NCBI RefSeq assembly: GCF_022201045.2
Contig: NC_068564.1
Span: 18,381,001-18,445,000, forward strand
Direction of reading: 5' to 3'
DNA: 64,000 bases
DNA from: Citrus sinensis
Taxonomy: Eukaryota > Streptophyta > Magnoliopsida > Sapindales > Rutaceae
Each line of letters begins with the position of its first letter. The first letter of the stretch is position 1. Shown one piece after another: positions 44,516 through 55,533 of this stretch. The notes under the pieces are model-generated. The model saw only the letters and a program-made list of their open reading frames with translations. It was not told the DNA's origin and ran no database searches. The translations under genes and the position numbers were made by a program.

Positions 44516-46628
44516 GTCTCCCACTAAATAATATATTTAGGCTTTTAACACAAATAAGTAGTTATCTTGCTAATTAATCAAGTAGCCGCGCAGTCAATTA
44601 AATGAGCTAATCCGGTGATCATATGGGAAGTTGTTGTGTTTATGTGCAAGTTGTTTGCAATGAAAAAACTGAACAAAATAGAAAGAGGAAGTGATAAATG
44701 AGTTAATTCGAGAAAACCCAAGTTTCCATAAACATTTCTTATATGGTATTCCAAAAAATCATTTTTAGATAATTTTATTCTTAAATTATTTTGAGATGAC
44801 CTAAGTTTTTGGTTTTCTCAAATTAATTTGTTTATCACTTACTCTTTTTATTTTGTTTGATTTTCCGTTACGGATATTTTGTTTTTGTAAAAGAATGAGA
44901 TTGGGAATTTTTTGGTAGCTATTCAAGGAATTGTTTGATGATAAATATTTTCCTCCATCTCTAAGAAAATATAAAGAGGTGGAATTCATTTACGAAGGCT
45001 TAATATAAGCAAACGATTTATTTCTAGATATGGAAACAATGGGTGTGACGTCCAATATAATCAGATAAAAGCATGGTTAAAGAATATTGAATTTTCTCAC
45101 AAAAACGAAATGAAATCTCTAGTCATTATTTTTTATTTTGCTGATTTTTATATATTTCTTATGAGTTGGTTAAAAAAAAAAATTAAAGATTATGCTAAGA
45201 CTCCATCGTTCTTCTCCTCCTAGACATAAGCTCTAAAAATACTACATAATCAATTTTTCACTTTCATCACAGTTAATAGCTCATAGGGGACTTAGAAAAT
45301 GAAATATCAAAACTACAAGTCTTATTTATTTTTCATCAAATAAGAAGGACTTCGGTGTAAATTCCGAAGTTATAAAGGTATACAACAGCTTGTGAAATAT
45401 TCTGCTCATTTACACAACCGTAATCAGCCAAATACATAACTATAATCGAGTAAATAAGAGAAGTTATTGGTGTTTCAAAATAAGTTGAGCAAATCTGTCT
45501 AATGTATTTATTGAAAAATATATTAATTGTACTAATATGTTGTTAAGGTTTTAAAATTAACTGGAACATTCTACCACTTACATGACTACAGTTGAATCAA
45601 TTCATACATGCAGTACAATTTTTTTTAAAATTTTGATAATAAAATGAGATTTCAAAAAAATGTAGTTAAAAAATGCATTATGTAGAACAAATGATATAAT
45701 TGTTATGAAAAATGAGTTGTCTTGTTGTTTATCATAAAGGAAATAAAATCCTAAGAAATAATATAATATGGAGAATATGCATAAGAAATACATGAAAGAA
45801 ATTTGAGCTTTAACACACCTTATAGGTTATATAAATAATGCAAGTAATTGCAACCTAAAATTTCAACAGATTGGTTATTCATATGTGACCTTGAGAAAGT
45901 GTTTTGGAGTGGCTTTTTGTTGAGTAAGAGAGTGCAATCGTTTGAATGAGGAGAGCTCTAGTGTGTGGATCTCGTATTTCTCTTTTAAGGGTATCTTAAT
46001 TAATACACAGCTAAAAAACATATGTACATAATTTTTATGTATAGGGGTATAAGTAATAGCTGCCCTGCCCTGGCTTTAGAATATATTTAATGAAAAAAGT
46101 CTAGTTATCTGAAAATTTTGCTCGAATGGGTGTTCCAACAAGGCAAACTCAAAACGATGTCGGCATTGTTTTTCCCTATTTGGGCAAATTTTTCGGCACT
46201 GTAGCAGCGTTCATATGTTATTTACCTTACCTGCAGAAGAAATAATTGGAAAAGTAAAAGTCACCAGGTTATGCCCAAATTTTAGACGCATGTTTCAGCG
46301 TTGATTGATTAGGCATCAACAACATCAATGCAATGACAGTGGTCTCACCTAATAAAATGTTCTATGAAGAAGAAATGGTCAAAAGAGAAGTTTACGGACC
46401 GTTTGGTTTGAAATTGAATAATTATATCTTAAAAGTTATAACATTGAAATATTTGATAAATACTAGTTATTATAATTTGGAAGTTAGGTTGATTTAATCA
46501 ATCATTTTTATGATAAAAAACTTATAATATCTTTAATATATTTATCAAAATTACTATTTAAAAATTTTATTTATTATACATCATTAATTTTTATTTCATA
46601 ATTATAGTTTTTATTTTCCCAAAACAAC
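44516..46628. other. AT-rich intergenic DNA
   Basis: No gene is seen. A GGACCGTTTGGTTTG word near 46397 resembles the start of a short inverted-repeat DNA transposon, but I could not find its other end before the TR-GAG-like insertion. Confidence 0.5.
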
Positions 46629-46633
46629 ATCTA

Positions 46634-47124
46634 TGTGAAAAGTGGCAAGTTGGCACCGTCCTTCTAGATGGGGTGCTTGCCATTATCAACATTCAAATCT
46701 TTGAATGTTGACATTCAAATCTTTGAATGAAGAAATTTAAAAAAAAATTATTTTACATTTATTTTTAGCTATAAAAGGGGAGGTTCTCCATAAGTTTTAT
46801 ACATCCAAAAATTCAATTTCTTATGAGAGACAGAGAGATGAATTGTTCGTGAAGTTCTCTAGAGTTTAGTGAGAAATTGGGTGTACTTGAGGCTTGGGTG
46901 AGAAAATTATTTCTGAGAGTATGGTTGTAATAATTTTCTACATAGTGAATATTTTTTCTCTGATTGTCTTGTGACAACGGCCGTGGTTTTTCTTCGGATT
47001 TGGAGTTTTTCACGTAAAATCTTGTGTTATGGGATTGATATTATTCTCAATTTAATTTTTCTATTAATTTATTACTTGACAATTTGCTTGGAGAAATCTT
47101 GGGAGGAAGCTCAATTTCCTAATA
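46634..47124 (+). repeat. 5' LTR of the TR-GAG-like element
   Basis: It starts TGTGAAAAGTGGCAAG and ends CCTAATA (the last three bases would be ACA before mutation). TATAAAAGGGG near 46772 is the likely TATA box. A direct repeat ACATTCAAATCTTTGAATG lies near 46690-46730. Confidence 0.9.
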
Positions 47125-47125
47125 G

Positions 47126-47138
47126 TGGTATTAGAGCC
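47126..47138 (+). promoter_or_regulatory. primer-binding site of the TR-GAG-like element
   Basis: TGGTATTAGAGCC differs by one base from the initiator Met-tRNA complement TGGTATCAGAGCC and stands one base after the LTR. Confidence 0.85.
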
Positions 47139-47164
47139 ATTGATTGAAGTTTTGGTGTTAGGGC

Positions 47165-47236
47165 ACTGTTCACGTATACGGTATTATTCACGTAGACGTT
47201 ACTGTTCACGTATACAGTACTATTCACGTGAAGCAG
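47165..47236 (+). repeat. 18-bp ACTGTTCAC tandem array in the leader
   Basis: Four units are visible: ACTGTTCACGTATACGGT, ATTATTCACGTAGACGTT, ACTGTTCACGTATACAGT and ACTATTCACGTGAAGCAG. Each holds CACGT, the core of G-box-like sites. The array follows the primer-binding site. Confidence 0.85.
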
Positions 47237-47315
47237 TAGGAGCCAATCCAAACAGTCCGTGGTGAAAAGTAAGGGCTTATTTGCAAAGCAAATGTATCAA
47301 GATTGAAATTTTCAA

Positions 47316-48123
47316 GTCTGGTGAAATTTGAAATAAAAAAATTCGATGGGAGAATTAACTTTGGCTTGTGCAAATTCAAGTCAAGGATGTGTTGATTCAA
47401 TTTGGGTTACATAAGACATTGAAGGGGAAGACATCCCCTGCTTCCAGTAGTGGCTCTGGAAAAGCTAGTATAAGCGGTGAAGATTGGAAAGATTTGGATG
47501 GTAGAGCTGCAAGTGCCACACGACTGTGTCTAGCAAAGAATGTTCTTGCAAATGTAGGAAATATTCCTACAACGAAAGAACGTTGGGAGAAACTGGAAAA
47601 GTTGTATCAGACAAAAAGCATCTCAAATCGATTGTACCTGAAAGAGCGATTTCACACACTACGAATGACTGAAGGTACAAAAATTTCCGATCACCTCAGT
47701 GTTCTCAATAGTATTATGTCAGAATTAGAAGTCATTGGAGTTAAAATTAAAGATGAGGACAAAGCGCTTAAGTTGCTATGGTCACTTCCAACTTCCTACA
47801 AACACTTGTTACCTACTTTGATGTACGGGAAAGAGACAGTAGATCTTGAAGAAGTTACTAATACTTTACTCTCAGAAGAAAAAAGATTGAGTGGTAAAAG
47901 TATTGAAACTATAGATGTCTTGGCTTTGGCAGTTGTGAGAAAGTGGAAGAAATATAAATCTAAGAAAAAAAGAGTTTGCTGGGGGTGTGGACAATCAGGG
48001 CACTTAAAAAGAGATTGTCATAATAGAAATGGAGCAGTATCTGCAAGTGGCTCCAGATCAGATACTGATGGTATTGTTAGTGGTAAATCTCTCATCATCG
48101 TGGGAGACGATAATCCCTTGTAA
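47316..48123 (+). pseudogene. copia-type Gag of the TR-GAG-like element
   Basis: The reading starts with KFEIKKFDGRINF-like text near 47320, where GTG stands in place of an ATG. A one-base frame change near 47360 leads to the long frame up to 48123. That frame has the UBN2/retrotransposon gag core (CLAKNVLANVGNIPTTKERWEKL-like, then LLWSLPTSYKHLLPTLMYGKE) and a CCHC knuckle CWGCGQSGHLKRDC at about 47980-48020, then ends. The product would assemble the particle. No ATG opens the long frame; its apparent first codon is GTG. About 360 bp of non-coding sequence with no pol domain follow up to the 3' LTR. Confidence 0.82.
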
Positions 48124-48488
48124 AATGGATGATGATGACATCCTCATGGTATACCGCTAGTGTCATGAAAGGGGATGTGTTACTGCTAACGGGTCCACAA
48201 GATTTATACACAAGGCATGGTTGTATTGATGCAAGGTGTGTGGTGGAATTTATGTCATTGGCTGACGAACTTCTAGGAAAGCCAACATGAAAGTTGCACC
48301 AAAAATTTTAGCAGGAAATTTCTACATGTGCCTATGTAAAATTCTTAGAATTGACAATTAATTTTAAGAGATATACTCTTTATTGGGGAGTATGATAATT
48401 CTCTATGTCAAGGATTATGACTAAGGTGAAGACATTAAGTATGATGTAAAGATTGATTGGTTCTCAATCAAATCTCTACGTGGGAGAA

Positions 48489-48984
48489 TGTGAAAAGTGG
48501 CAAGCTGGCACCGTCCTTTTAGATGGGGTGCTAGCCATTATCAACATTCAAAGATTTGATTGTTGACATTCAAATCTTTGAATGAAGAAATTTAAGAAAA
48601 AAAATTATTTTATAGCTATTTTTAGCTATAAAAGGGGAGGTTCTCCATAAGTTTTAAGCATCTAAAAATTCAATTTCTAATGAGCGAAAGAGAGATGAAT
48701 TGTTCGTGAAGTTCTCTGGAGTTTAGTGAGAAATTGGGTGTACTTGGGGGTTGGGTGAGAGAAAATTATTTCTGAGAGTGTGGTTGTAATAATTTTTCAC
48801 ATAGTGAATATTTTTTGCCTGGTTGTCTTGTGACAACGGCCATGGTTTTTTTTTCGAATTTGGAGTTTTCCACGTAAAATCTTGTGTTGTGGAATTAATA
48901 TTATTCTCAATTTAATTTTTCTATTAATTTGTTACTTGACAATTTGCTTAGAGAGATCTTGGGAGGAAGCTCAATTTCCTAACA
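48489..48984 (+). repeat. 3' LTR of the TR-GAG-like element
   Basis: It starts TGTGAAAAGTGGCAAG and ends CCTAACA, followed by the ATCTA duplication. It is about five bases longer than the 5' copy. Confidence 0.9.
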
Positions 48985-48989
48985 ATCTA

Positions 48990-50286
48990 TATCTCCAAAT
49001 AACATTCAGTGACTTGAGGGATCCTGTATGTGGAATAAATCTAATGACCATAATTGAAGGGATATCATGGAAGGTAACATCCTAAATGAAGAGGCACATG
49101 TATATCTATAAATAAAGGTTATGTTGAGGTCATTTAAACATTAAGAAAATGGTGCTACACTCTTTTCTTAGCCCTTCCTAAAATGAATCTCACCATAAAT
49201 TCGTATGTATTTTACATGTCAAATGTCCAATATATTGCTATATGTAGGAACAATGTATTGATTCATAATATGCTTGCAACATTCAAGGGTAATTAGGTTT
49301 GCTTTTGTTGTGCATCAGTGAAAGCAAATCTGAGTGTTTTATTGTATAATGGAGACATATTTACTTAACTCACATGCATCACTCAATTGATGGGGACAAA
49401 AAAAATCTTACGTAAAGTGACATCTGTAACATGATTTAATTTCTCTACTATTTACTTATTATTGTTATTTTTGTTATTCTTATATAATTGTAAATAAATT
49501 AATTTATTATAATAAAATTCCACTGTTATTTTTCCAATTCCCTACATTTACCATTCCTGATATATGTATCTCCCCATAAGCTTGTTCACTAACATTAAAG
49601 TAACTTTAGAGGTTGATCGAATTTAGAGGATCAGTTAAACAAGGAAAAAGCATATACATTAACAAATGATAATCAAATGAAGTAATTTATTTTACTATTT
49701 GATGCAAGTGGAAAAATAATTCAGAATATTAAAGAATACGAAATGAATACCAAGTCAAATTAATTGATAGAAGGGTAAGATTGGACTATTCATAACTTGG
49801 TGCTGCGACGGTTGGAGGGTTTGTTTGGGCTACTTCCAGTGGCGAGTTGGAAAAATTCGATCGAGGCCCAGTAAGCTGCATGGGTCAAGGTTTGGATCCA
49901 GTCTTATATAATTTTTTTTTTTAATTTTAGCCTTGTTAAATTTTATCCTATATGACTCCCAGTAAATGGAAAATAAATTATTAATAACCTCCAACTTATT
50001 TTACATATTATTATTTTTTAATATTGAGTAACTATTTTTGAGTTACTATAAGTTATATTTTATATAACTTAGCAGCTGTCTTTCTTTTTTGATTTCTTGA
50101 AATAATTATTAATTGACTTTACATTTCCAAGCAGTGCTGCACTTTGCTAGGTTTATAGTAGAACCTTTTATTGGTTCACTGTTTTACATATGTCTGTGTG
50201 ATGATTATTTAGGCAATCTAGTTGGGGTAGCAATGAATAAAATGGGGATTCAAAGGATGCTTGGTAAGCTTGCATTGATTTTAGTC
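48990..50286. other. AT-rich intergenic DNA without a gene
   Basis: I see no conserved text. The 64-codon frame at 50113 runs into the copia LTR and is a chance frame. The last bases CAAGT (50287-50291) are the copia target duplication. Confidence 0.5.
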
Positions 50287-50291
50287 CAAGT

Positions 50292-50924
50292 TGTTGGTGA
50301 ATTATAAGAATATGGAGGCAAAGAACAAAGAATGTTTCTTAGGATTTGAGACGTGTTTGCACACTTTCCTTTAACGTTTTATTTGCCCTCACCAATCTTG
50401 GTTTGCTATAGAGTTTTAATGGCAAATTACCCCCAAGATATATCAAATCCTGAATACAATCTCTAGCAAATAAGATTGTATTTCCAAAACATATATAAAA
50501 CCTGCAAAAAATCTGATATCTCTTATTGTATATCTTTCTTATTATGAAGAAGATGTTTAATAAAGAATACAACCATTCGAAATTGTATTTCTTCAAAGAC
50601 ACTCTTTTTGGTTTGATTTTGCAATGTTTGACACTTGAAATTTTCAAGCTTGCTAACCGTTTTCTAGTTAACGCCTTTCTGGAAATAAACGGTTAACCGT
50701 TTTCTCAATAAACGGTGAGCGGTTTTATTCCAGAATGTAAAATACGTTGCTCACTGTACATAAACGGGTAACCGTTTTCTCAATAACTGGTGAACCGTTT
50801 TCTCTAGAACATAAAACATGCTCTCTGGAGTAAAACGGTTAGCCGTTTTCTCAATAAACGGCAAACCGTTTTCGTCCAGAATATCAAACCAAAAAACTTG
50901 AAAGATGTTACAATCTCTCTTACA
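50292..50924 (-). repeat. 3' LTR of the copia element
   Basis: On the plus strand it runs from TGTTGGTGAATT to CTCTCTTACA. The U3 part (about 50640-50924) holds the AACGG/CCGTT array. Confidence 0.95.
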
Positions 50925-50933
50925 ATCCCCACT
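50925..50933 (-). promoter_or_regulatory. polypurine tract of the copia element
   Basis: On the minus strand AGTGGGGAT directly precedes the 3' LTR, the usual copia plus-strand primer position. Confidence 0.85.
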
Positions 50934-51426
50934 AGATTGTAATATTTTTCAGATTTATTAATGATAAACTTATACATACAAAAAGGTATCTTTCGATTTT
51001 AACCTTTAATTAGTGAGTGTATTTCAAAGCATTTACAAGACAATAGTGTGCTAAGCATTAAACTTTGTCTCTTAAGTAAATACCGGAGATACATCACATA
51101 TAAGCTATCCCAAATTTCAAAGTTGTGTTCTAATAGTTAGCACTATTCCGGCCTTGTGCTCTATCTTGGATTCATGAACATTTACAAGATTAAACCATGA
51201 CCTTGTTAGAAACGGCACCATTTCTTATGTTCACTTAGGTGAAGTTTCAAATCATGTCTTTAGCTACTAAAAGACTTGAACTTCATTAAGAGTAAATACT
51301 CAACCTCAACCTCGTAGCTATTTGCACCGAATATCTCGAATGGGATTATTTATTACTCGGTGTCAAACCAGTCACATAACAACAACTTGTTATTACCCAT
51401 TTAACTATGGAGTAGCGGTATAACTA

Positions 51427-52188
51427 CTACATAGTTGGGTTACCGTCGTTGGTGACTTTATTATATAAAGGTTTCAATCCCATTCCATAAGATGTATCCT
51501 TAACTAAGTCTCTTGAAAGACCTTTTGTTAAAGGATCTGCTAGGTTCTTATTAGTCCTAACATAAACAATATTAATAACACCATCTGCTATTAATTGTTT
51601 CACATATTCATGTCTTAAGCTAATATGTCTAGACTTTCCATTATACACTTTATTATAAGCTCTAGACAATGTAGCTTCACTGTCGCAGTACAAAGAAATA
51701 GATGGCATCGGTTGTGGCCACAACATTATATCAAACAACAAATTTCTCAGCCATTCTGCTTCTTTGCCTGCAGATGCAAGTGCTATAAACTCACTTTCCA
51801 TTGTTGAATGAGTTATGCACGTTTGTTTCTTTGAAGCCCAAGAAACCGCTCCTCCAGCAATTGTAAAAATCCAACCAGAAGTGGATTTATTGTCTCTTGT
51901 ATTGGTTACCCAACTAGCATCTGAATATCCTTCCAGTACTTCAGGATAATCATTATAAAACAAACCCAAATTAACGGTCCTTTTAAGATAACCAAGTATC
52001 CTACCAATTGCTTTCCAGTGTTCAACACTAGGGTTACTCGTAAATCTTGACATTTTGCAAACTGCAAGTGCTATATCAGGCCTCGTACAATGCATAGCAT
52101 ACATCAAGCTACCAATAGCACTAGCATATTCTAGTTGAGCTACTATTCGACCTGAATTCTCTAGTAATTTAATACTAGAATCATATGG
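51427..52188 (-). CDS. copia RT end and RNase H region
   Basis: The reading resumes after the frame break near 52190. It includes [20 protein letters not shown] (RT end), then RNase H with [39 protein letters not shown] and [11 protein letters not shown]. It ends with [11 protein letters not shown] and a Leu/Tyr-rich tail. The catalytic Asp of GYSDAS, Glu of MESEF and Asp of CDSEA are visible. It would remove RNA during cDNA synthesis. The first ATG is at 52107, but the domain needs upstream residues, so it is not an independent protein. Confidence 0.9.
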   Translation of the reverse strand, partial: PYDSSIKLLENSGRIVAQLEYASAIGSLMYAMHCTRPDIALAVCKMSRFTSNPSVEHWKAIGRILGYLKRTVNLGLFYNDYPEVLEGYSDASWVTNTRDNKSTSGWIFTIAGGAVSWASKKQTCITHSTMESEFIALASAGKEAEWLRNLLFDIMLWPQPMPSISLYCDSEATLSRAYNKVYNGKSRHISLRHEYVKQLIADGVINIVYVRTNKNLADPLTKGLSRDLVKDTSYGMGLKPLYNKVTNDGNPTM

Positions 52189-54908
52189 GTATTAGCTTCT
52201 TTAAATTTCAAATAATTGAATTTAAGAAGCACTTTCTCTATATAATGAGATTGACACAACGAGTAACCCCCACTATGTTTATTCACTTTGATACCTAAGA
52301 TAGTATCTACTTCACCAAGATCTTTCATCTTAAATTGTGAAGTTAAATACTTCTTTGTATCATCTACTCCTTGCATATTTGTTCCAAAGATAAGCAAGTC
52401 ATCAACATACAAACATATAATCACACCAAAAGCATTCGTATATTTAAAATATACACATTTATCAGCATTATTATGCTTAAAACCATGTGATAAAATTACC
52501 GAATCAAACTTCTCATGCCATTGTTTTGGTGCTTGCTTTAAGCCATAAAGAGATTTGATTAACTTGCATACCTTTTTCTCATTTCCAGGCAAAACAAATC
52601 CCTCAGGTTGTTCCATATAGATTTCTTCATCAAGATCACCATTAAGAAAAGCTGTTTTAACATCCATTTGATGCACATATAAATTGTTCAATGAACCAAT
52701 TGCAAATAGCACTCTTATAGAAGTTAACCTAGCTACCGGAGCATATGTATCAAAATAGTCAATACCATTTCTTTGCTTAAACCCTTTGGCTACTAATCTA
52801 GCCTTAAAAGTTTGCAAAGAACCATCATTATTGTACTTTCTTCTAAATACCCATTTGCTGCTAATTGGTTGAGATCCTGGAGGAAGATCAACCAAGACCC
52901 ATGTTTGATTCGACATAATCGAATCCATTTCATCATTTACCGCCTCTCTCCAAAAAGAAGCGTCTCTAGAAGACATAGCCTCGCTAAATGTCTTTGGATC
53001 TTTTTCAATATTTAACAACAATGGTACTTTGTTAAGTACATTCTTTCTATCCCCTTCAACCAAGAAGAGTAGTGCTTGTGATGAAATAAAATCCGGAGCT
53101 AAACTCTTTTCTTTCTTTTCACGTTGACTCCTCCTTAGTTCCAAAGATGTCGTAGACTCTTTCCTTTTATTATTGTTAGTGGAGGTAACAGGAGTATTAA
53201 CACATGGTTGATCAATAATTGATTCTGATTCAATATTAGAATCATGTTGAAATTTATTCTCAATAAATTCAACATCTCTAGATTCCACAATCACATTAGA
53301 ATCTAAATCTAACAACCTATAAGCCTTGGAACTTTCAGCATATCCTACGAAAACACTTTTTATACCTCTAGCACTCAACTTTGATGACTTAGGGTCATGT
53401 ATTTTATAAAAAGCTAAACAACCCCAGACCCTTAAATACATCAAGTTTGGTTTTCTTCCTTTCCAAATTTCATAAGGAGATATATGTGTTTTCAAAGATG
53501 TAATTCTGTTATGAATATGACATGCAGTGAGTAATGCTTCCCCCCACAAATTATTTGGTAGTTTTGCATTAAGGATCATGGAATTTATCATATCCGTGAA
53601 GATTATATTCTTCCTTTCAGCCAAACCATTTTGTTGAGGAGTAAATGGAGCTGATCTTTGGTGAATAATTCCAACTTCCTCACAATAATTATTAAATTCA
53701 ATTGAGAAATATTCACCACCTCTATCACTACGAACCATTTTGATTTTCTTATCTTTTTGGTTCTCAACTTCAGCTTTGAAAATTTTAAATTTATCAAAAG
53801 CTTCACTTTTTGTTCTAAGTAAATACACATAAGTGTATCTAGAACAATCATCAATAAAAGTGATGAAGTATCTCTTACCTCCTCTTGTTAAAATGCCATT
53901 ATACTCACAAATATCAGTATGTATCAAATCCAATATTTGAGTATTTCGTTCAGCTTTAGGAAAAGGTTTCTTAGTTATTTTAGCTTGCATGCAGATTTCA
54001 CACTTATGACCTTTAACATCATTGCAATTAATCAAACCATGCTTAGACATGTATTTCAAAGATCTAAAGTTCAAATGTGCTAATCTAGCATGCCAAACAT
54101 CACAAGACTCAACAATATAAGCTAAGTTGATATTATTATTATTAATGCTGAGTTTGTACATTCCATCACAAGAATACCCTTTCCCAACAAATAATCCATT
54201 CTTTGACACAATACAAGTATTACCCTCAAGCACAATCTTAAGCCCATGCTTACACATACAACTAGCAGAAATAAGATTCTTCATAACGGAAGGTACATGA
54301 AAGACATTATACAATGTGACTTTCTTTCCAGAAGTGAAGTTGATCTCAACTACTCCTTTCCCTGCTACTATGGCTGCATTATTGTTCCCCATGAGAACTA
54401 TTTGTCCTTCCGTTTCTTTTTTGTATGATAAGAAAAATTTCTTATCATTACAAACATGAATTGTTGCACCCGAATCGAGCCACCAATCATAGGACTTAGT
54501 TTCAGCCATATTGGTTTCGGTAATCATGCCAATTTGCATTTCAGAAACCATAGCACAAATCTCTTCAGATTTGTTTTCAATAACATTAGCTTTATGGGAA
54601 TTCACTTCTTCCTTTTTCTTCTTGAATCTGCAATCACTTTGGCGATGGCCTTTCTTACCACAAAAGAAACAATTTCCAGAAAACTTTTGTGTGCTGGACT
54701 TCTTAAATTTCTTGTCATTCTTGACTTTAAAATTCTTTGAGAATTTACTAGCTTCAACAATATTAACTTTAGTAGAATCATGCTTATCCTTGGATTCACG
54801 AGACCTAGTCTCTTCTTCAACTACCAAGTGTTTTTGCAATTCTTCTAAAGTTATGTTCTCTTTACTATGAAGGAGTTTCTTTCTATAATCATTCCAACTT
54901 TGAGGCAA
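52161..54908 (-). CDS. copia polyprotein: zinc knuckle, protease, integrase, RT
   Basis: The frame has 915 codons. A CCHC knuckle has C80, C83, H88 and C93. The protease site is D145-S146-G147 ([12 protein letters not shown]). The integrase has H273, H278, C303, C306 and the catalytic D332, D395 and E431 ([18 protein letters not shown]). RT begins near residue 670 (WVLVDLPPG), with [11 protein letters not shown] (750-760) and the catalytic YVDD (835-838). The ATG at 54908 is internal to gag; translation would really come from the upstream frame, now broken. The text ends in foreign residues at about 52190 because of a second single-base loss; RNase H continues in another frame. All catalytic residues that I can check are present. 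Confidence 0.93.
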   Translation of the reverse strand: MPQSWNDYRKKLLHSKENITLEELQKHLVVEEETRSRESKDKHDSTKVNIVEASKFSKNFKVKNDKKFKKSSTQKFSGNCFFCGKKGHRQSDCRFKKKKEEVNSHKANVIENKSEEICAMVSEMQIGMITETNMAETKSYDWWLDSGATIHVCNDKKFFLSYKKETEGQIVLMGNNNAAIVAGKGVVEINFTSGKKVTLYNVFHVPSVMKNLISASCMCKHGLKIVLEGNTCIVSKNGLFVGKGYSCDGMYKLSINNNNINLAYIVESCDVWHARLAHLNFRSLKYMSKHGLINCNDVKGHKCEICMQAKITKKPFPKAERNTQILDLIHTDICEYNGILTRGGKRYFITFIDDCSRYTYVYLLRTKSEAFDKFKIFKAEVENQKDKKIKMVRSDRGGEYFSIEFNNYCEEVGIIHQRSAPFTPQQNGLAERKNIIFTDMINSMILNAKLPNNLWGEALLTACHIHNRITSLKTHISPYEIWKGRKPNLMYLRVWGCLAFYKIHDPKSSKLSARGIKSVFVGYAESSKAYRLLDLDSNVIVESRDVEFIENKFQHDSNIESESIIDQPCVNTPVTSTNNNKRKESTTSLELRRSQREKKEKSLAPDFISSQALLFLVEGDRKNVLNKVPLLLNIEKDPKTFSEAMSSRDASFWREAVNDEMDSIMSNQTWVLVDLPPGSQPISSKWVFRRKYNNDGSLQTFKARLVAKGFKQRNGIDYFDTYAPVARLTSIRVLFAIGSLNNLYVHQMDVKTAFLNGDLDEEIYMEQPEGFVLPGNEKKVCKLIKSLYGLKQAPKQWHEKFDSVILSHGFKHNNADKCVYFKYTNAFGVIICLYVDDLLIFGTNMQGVDDTKKYLTSQFKMKDLGEVDTILGIKVNKHSGGYSLCQSHYIEKVLLKFNYLKFKEANTHMILVLNY

Positions 54909-55420
54909 TTTAGCAATAATAGCCCCAACTTGAATGATTCAGAAATTTCAACTTTTAACTCTCGAAACTTAGCAACAATAATTTGTAACTCATGTATTTG
55001 ATCAAGAATGGATTTTGTGTCTACCATAATAAATTCAAAATATTTAGATACAAGGAATTTGTCAGTACCTTCTTTCTCCGTTTTGTATTTGTATTCAAGA
55101 GCATTCCAAATTTCCACCGGAGAAGTCATAGAATTGTAGAAATCATATAATCTGTCAGAAAGCGTATTGAGTATGTGACCCCGGCATATCAATTCATCAT
55201 CTTCACGACGTTTCCTTGCAGCCTTAACAACTTCGGTATCATCTTCTCTTGGTTCTGGAAATGGTTCCAATTTTGGATCAAGAACATATGCCACTTTAAG
55301 AACAGTAAGGAGAAAGAACAATTTTCCCTTCCAACGAGTGAAATTAGTTCCATCAAAACGATCGAGATGGACGCTAGGATTCAGAAATGATGTCAAACTC
55401 TTCTTAACCTCCATTTGCAC
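54851..55420 (-). CDS. copia Gag N-terminal region
   Basis: The frame has 189 codons. ATG candidates are at 55420 (MQMEVKK, apparently not ATG at the first codon) and at 55414 (MEVKKSL), the likelier start. The text RFDGTNFTRWKGKLFFLL and the region around EIWNALEYKYKTEKEGTDKF is the UBN2-type gag of plant copia elements (Tnt1-like). It would form the particle shell. After FRELKVEISESFKLG the frame is wrong because one base is missing near 54932, so the last about 20 residues are foreign, and the zinc knuckle is in the next frame. The start lies unusually close (about 25-30 nt) to the 5' LTR. Confidence 0.88.
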   Translation of the reverse strand: MQMEVKKSLTSFLNPSVHLDRFDGTNFTRWKGKLFFLLTVLKVAYVLDPKLEPFPEPREDDTEVVKAARKRREDDELICRGHILNTLSDRLYDFYNSMTSPVEIWNALEYKYKTEKEGTDKFLVSKYFEFIMVDTKSILDQIHELQIIVAKFRELKVEISESFKLGLLLLNCLKVGMIIERNSFIVKRT

Positions 55421-55422
55421 AA

Positions 55423-55533
55423 AAATAAAACCTTAAAGATTGTTAGTGAATTATAAGAATATGGAGGCAAAGAACAAAGAATGTTTCTAAGGATTTGAGA
55501 CGTGTTTGCACATTTTCCTTTAAGGTTTTATTT
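55423..55533 (-). promoter_or_regulatory. 16-bp inverted repeat joining the LTR to the primer-binding position
   Basis: AAATAAAACCTTAAAG at 55423-55438, 2 nt from the 5' LTR, is the exact reverse complement of CTTTAAGGTTTTATTT at 55518-55533 inside that LTR. No TGG-starting tRNA-complementary site stands here. In the 3' LTR the equivalent word has one mismatch (CTTTAACGTTTTATTT). It lies where a primer-binding site belongs. Confidence 0.7.

Larger units (their letters stand above)
46634..48984 (+). mobile_element. gag-only copia-type retrotransposon (TR-GAG-like, 2351 bp)
   Basis: LTRs at 46634-47124 and 48489-48984 flank a single gag region. ATCTA is duplicated at 46629-46633 and 48985-48989. 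A primer-binding site TGGTATTAGAGCC follows the 5' LTR, and the purine tract GTGGGAGAA precedes the 3' LTR. I find no RT, integrase or RNase H. The size and content match the terminal-repeat retrotransposon with GAG class known from plants. The LTRs differ visibly in several places, so it is older than the gypsy element at 19.8 kb. Its movement must have used enzymes of a copia relative. Confidence 0.9.

Noticed and set aside
46397..46628. Short DNA transposon starting GGACCGTTTGGTTTG
   Set aside because: I could not find a matching inverted end or target duplication on either side of the later insertion.
52161..54908. Programmed frameshift between copia gag and pol
   Set aside because: The break near 54932 lies inside gag, before the zinc knuckle, not at a domain border. 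Plant copia elements usually have one frame, and a second similar break occurs near 52190. Mutation is the simpler reading.
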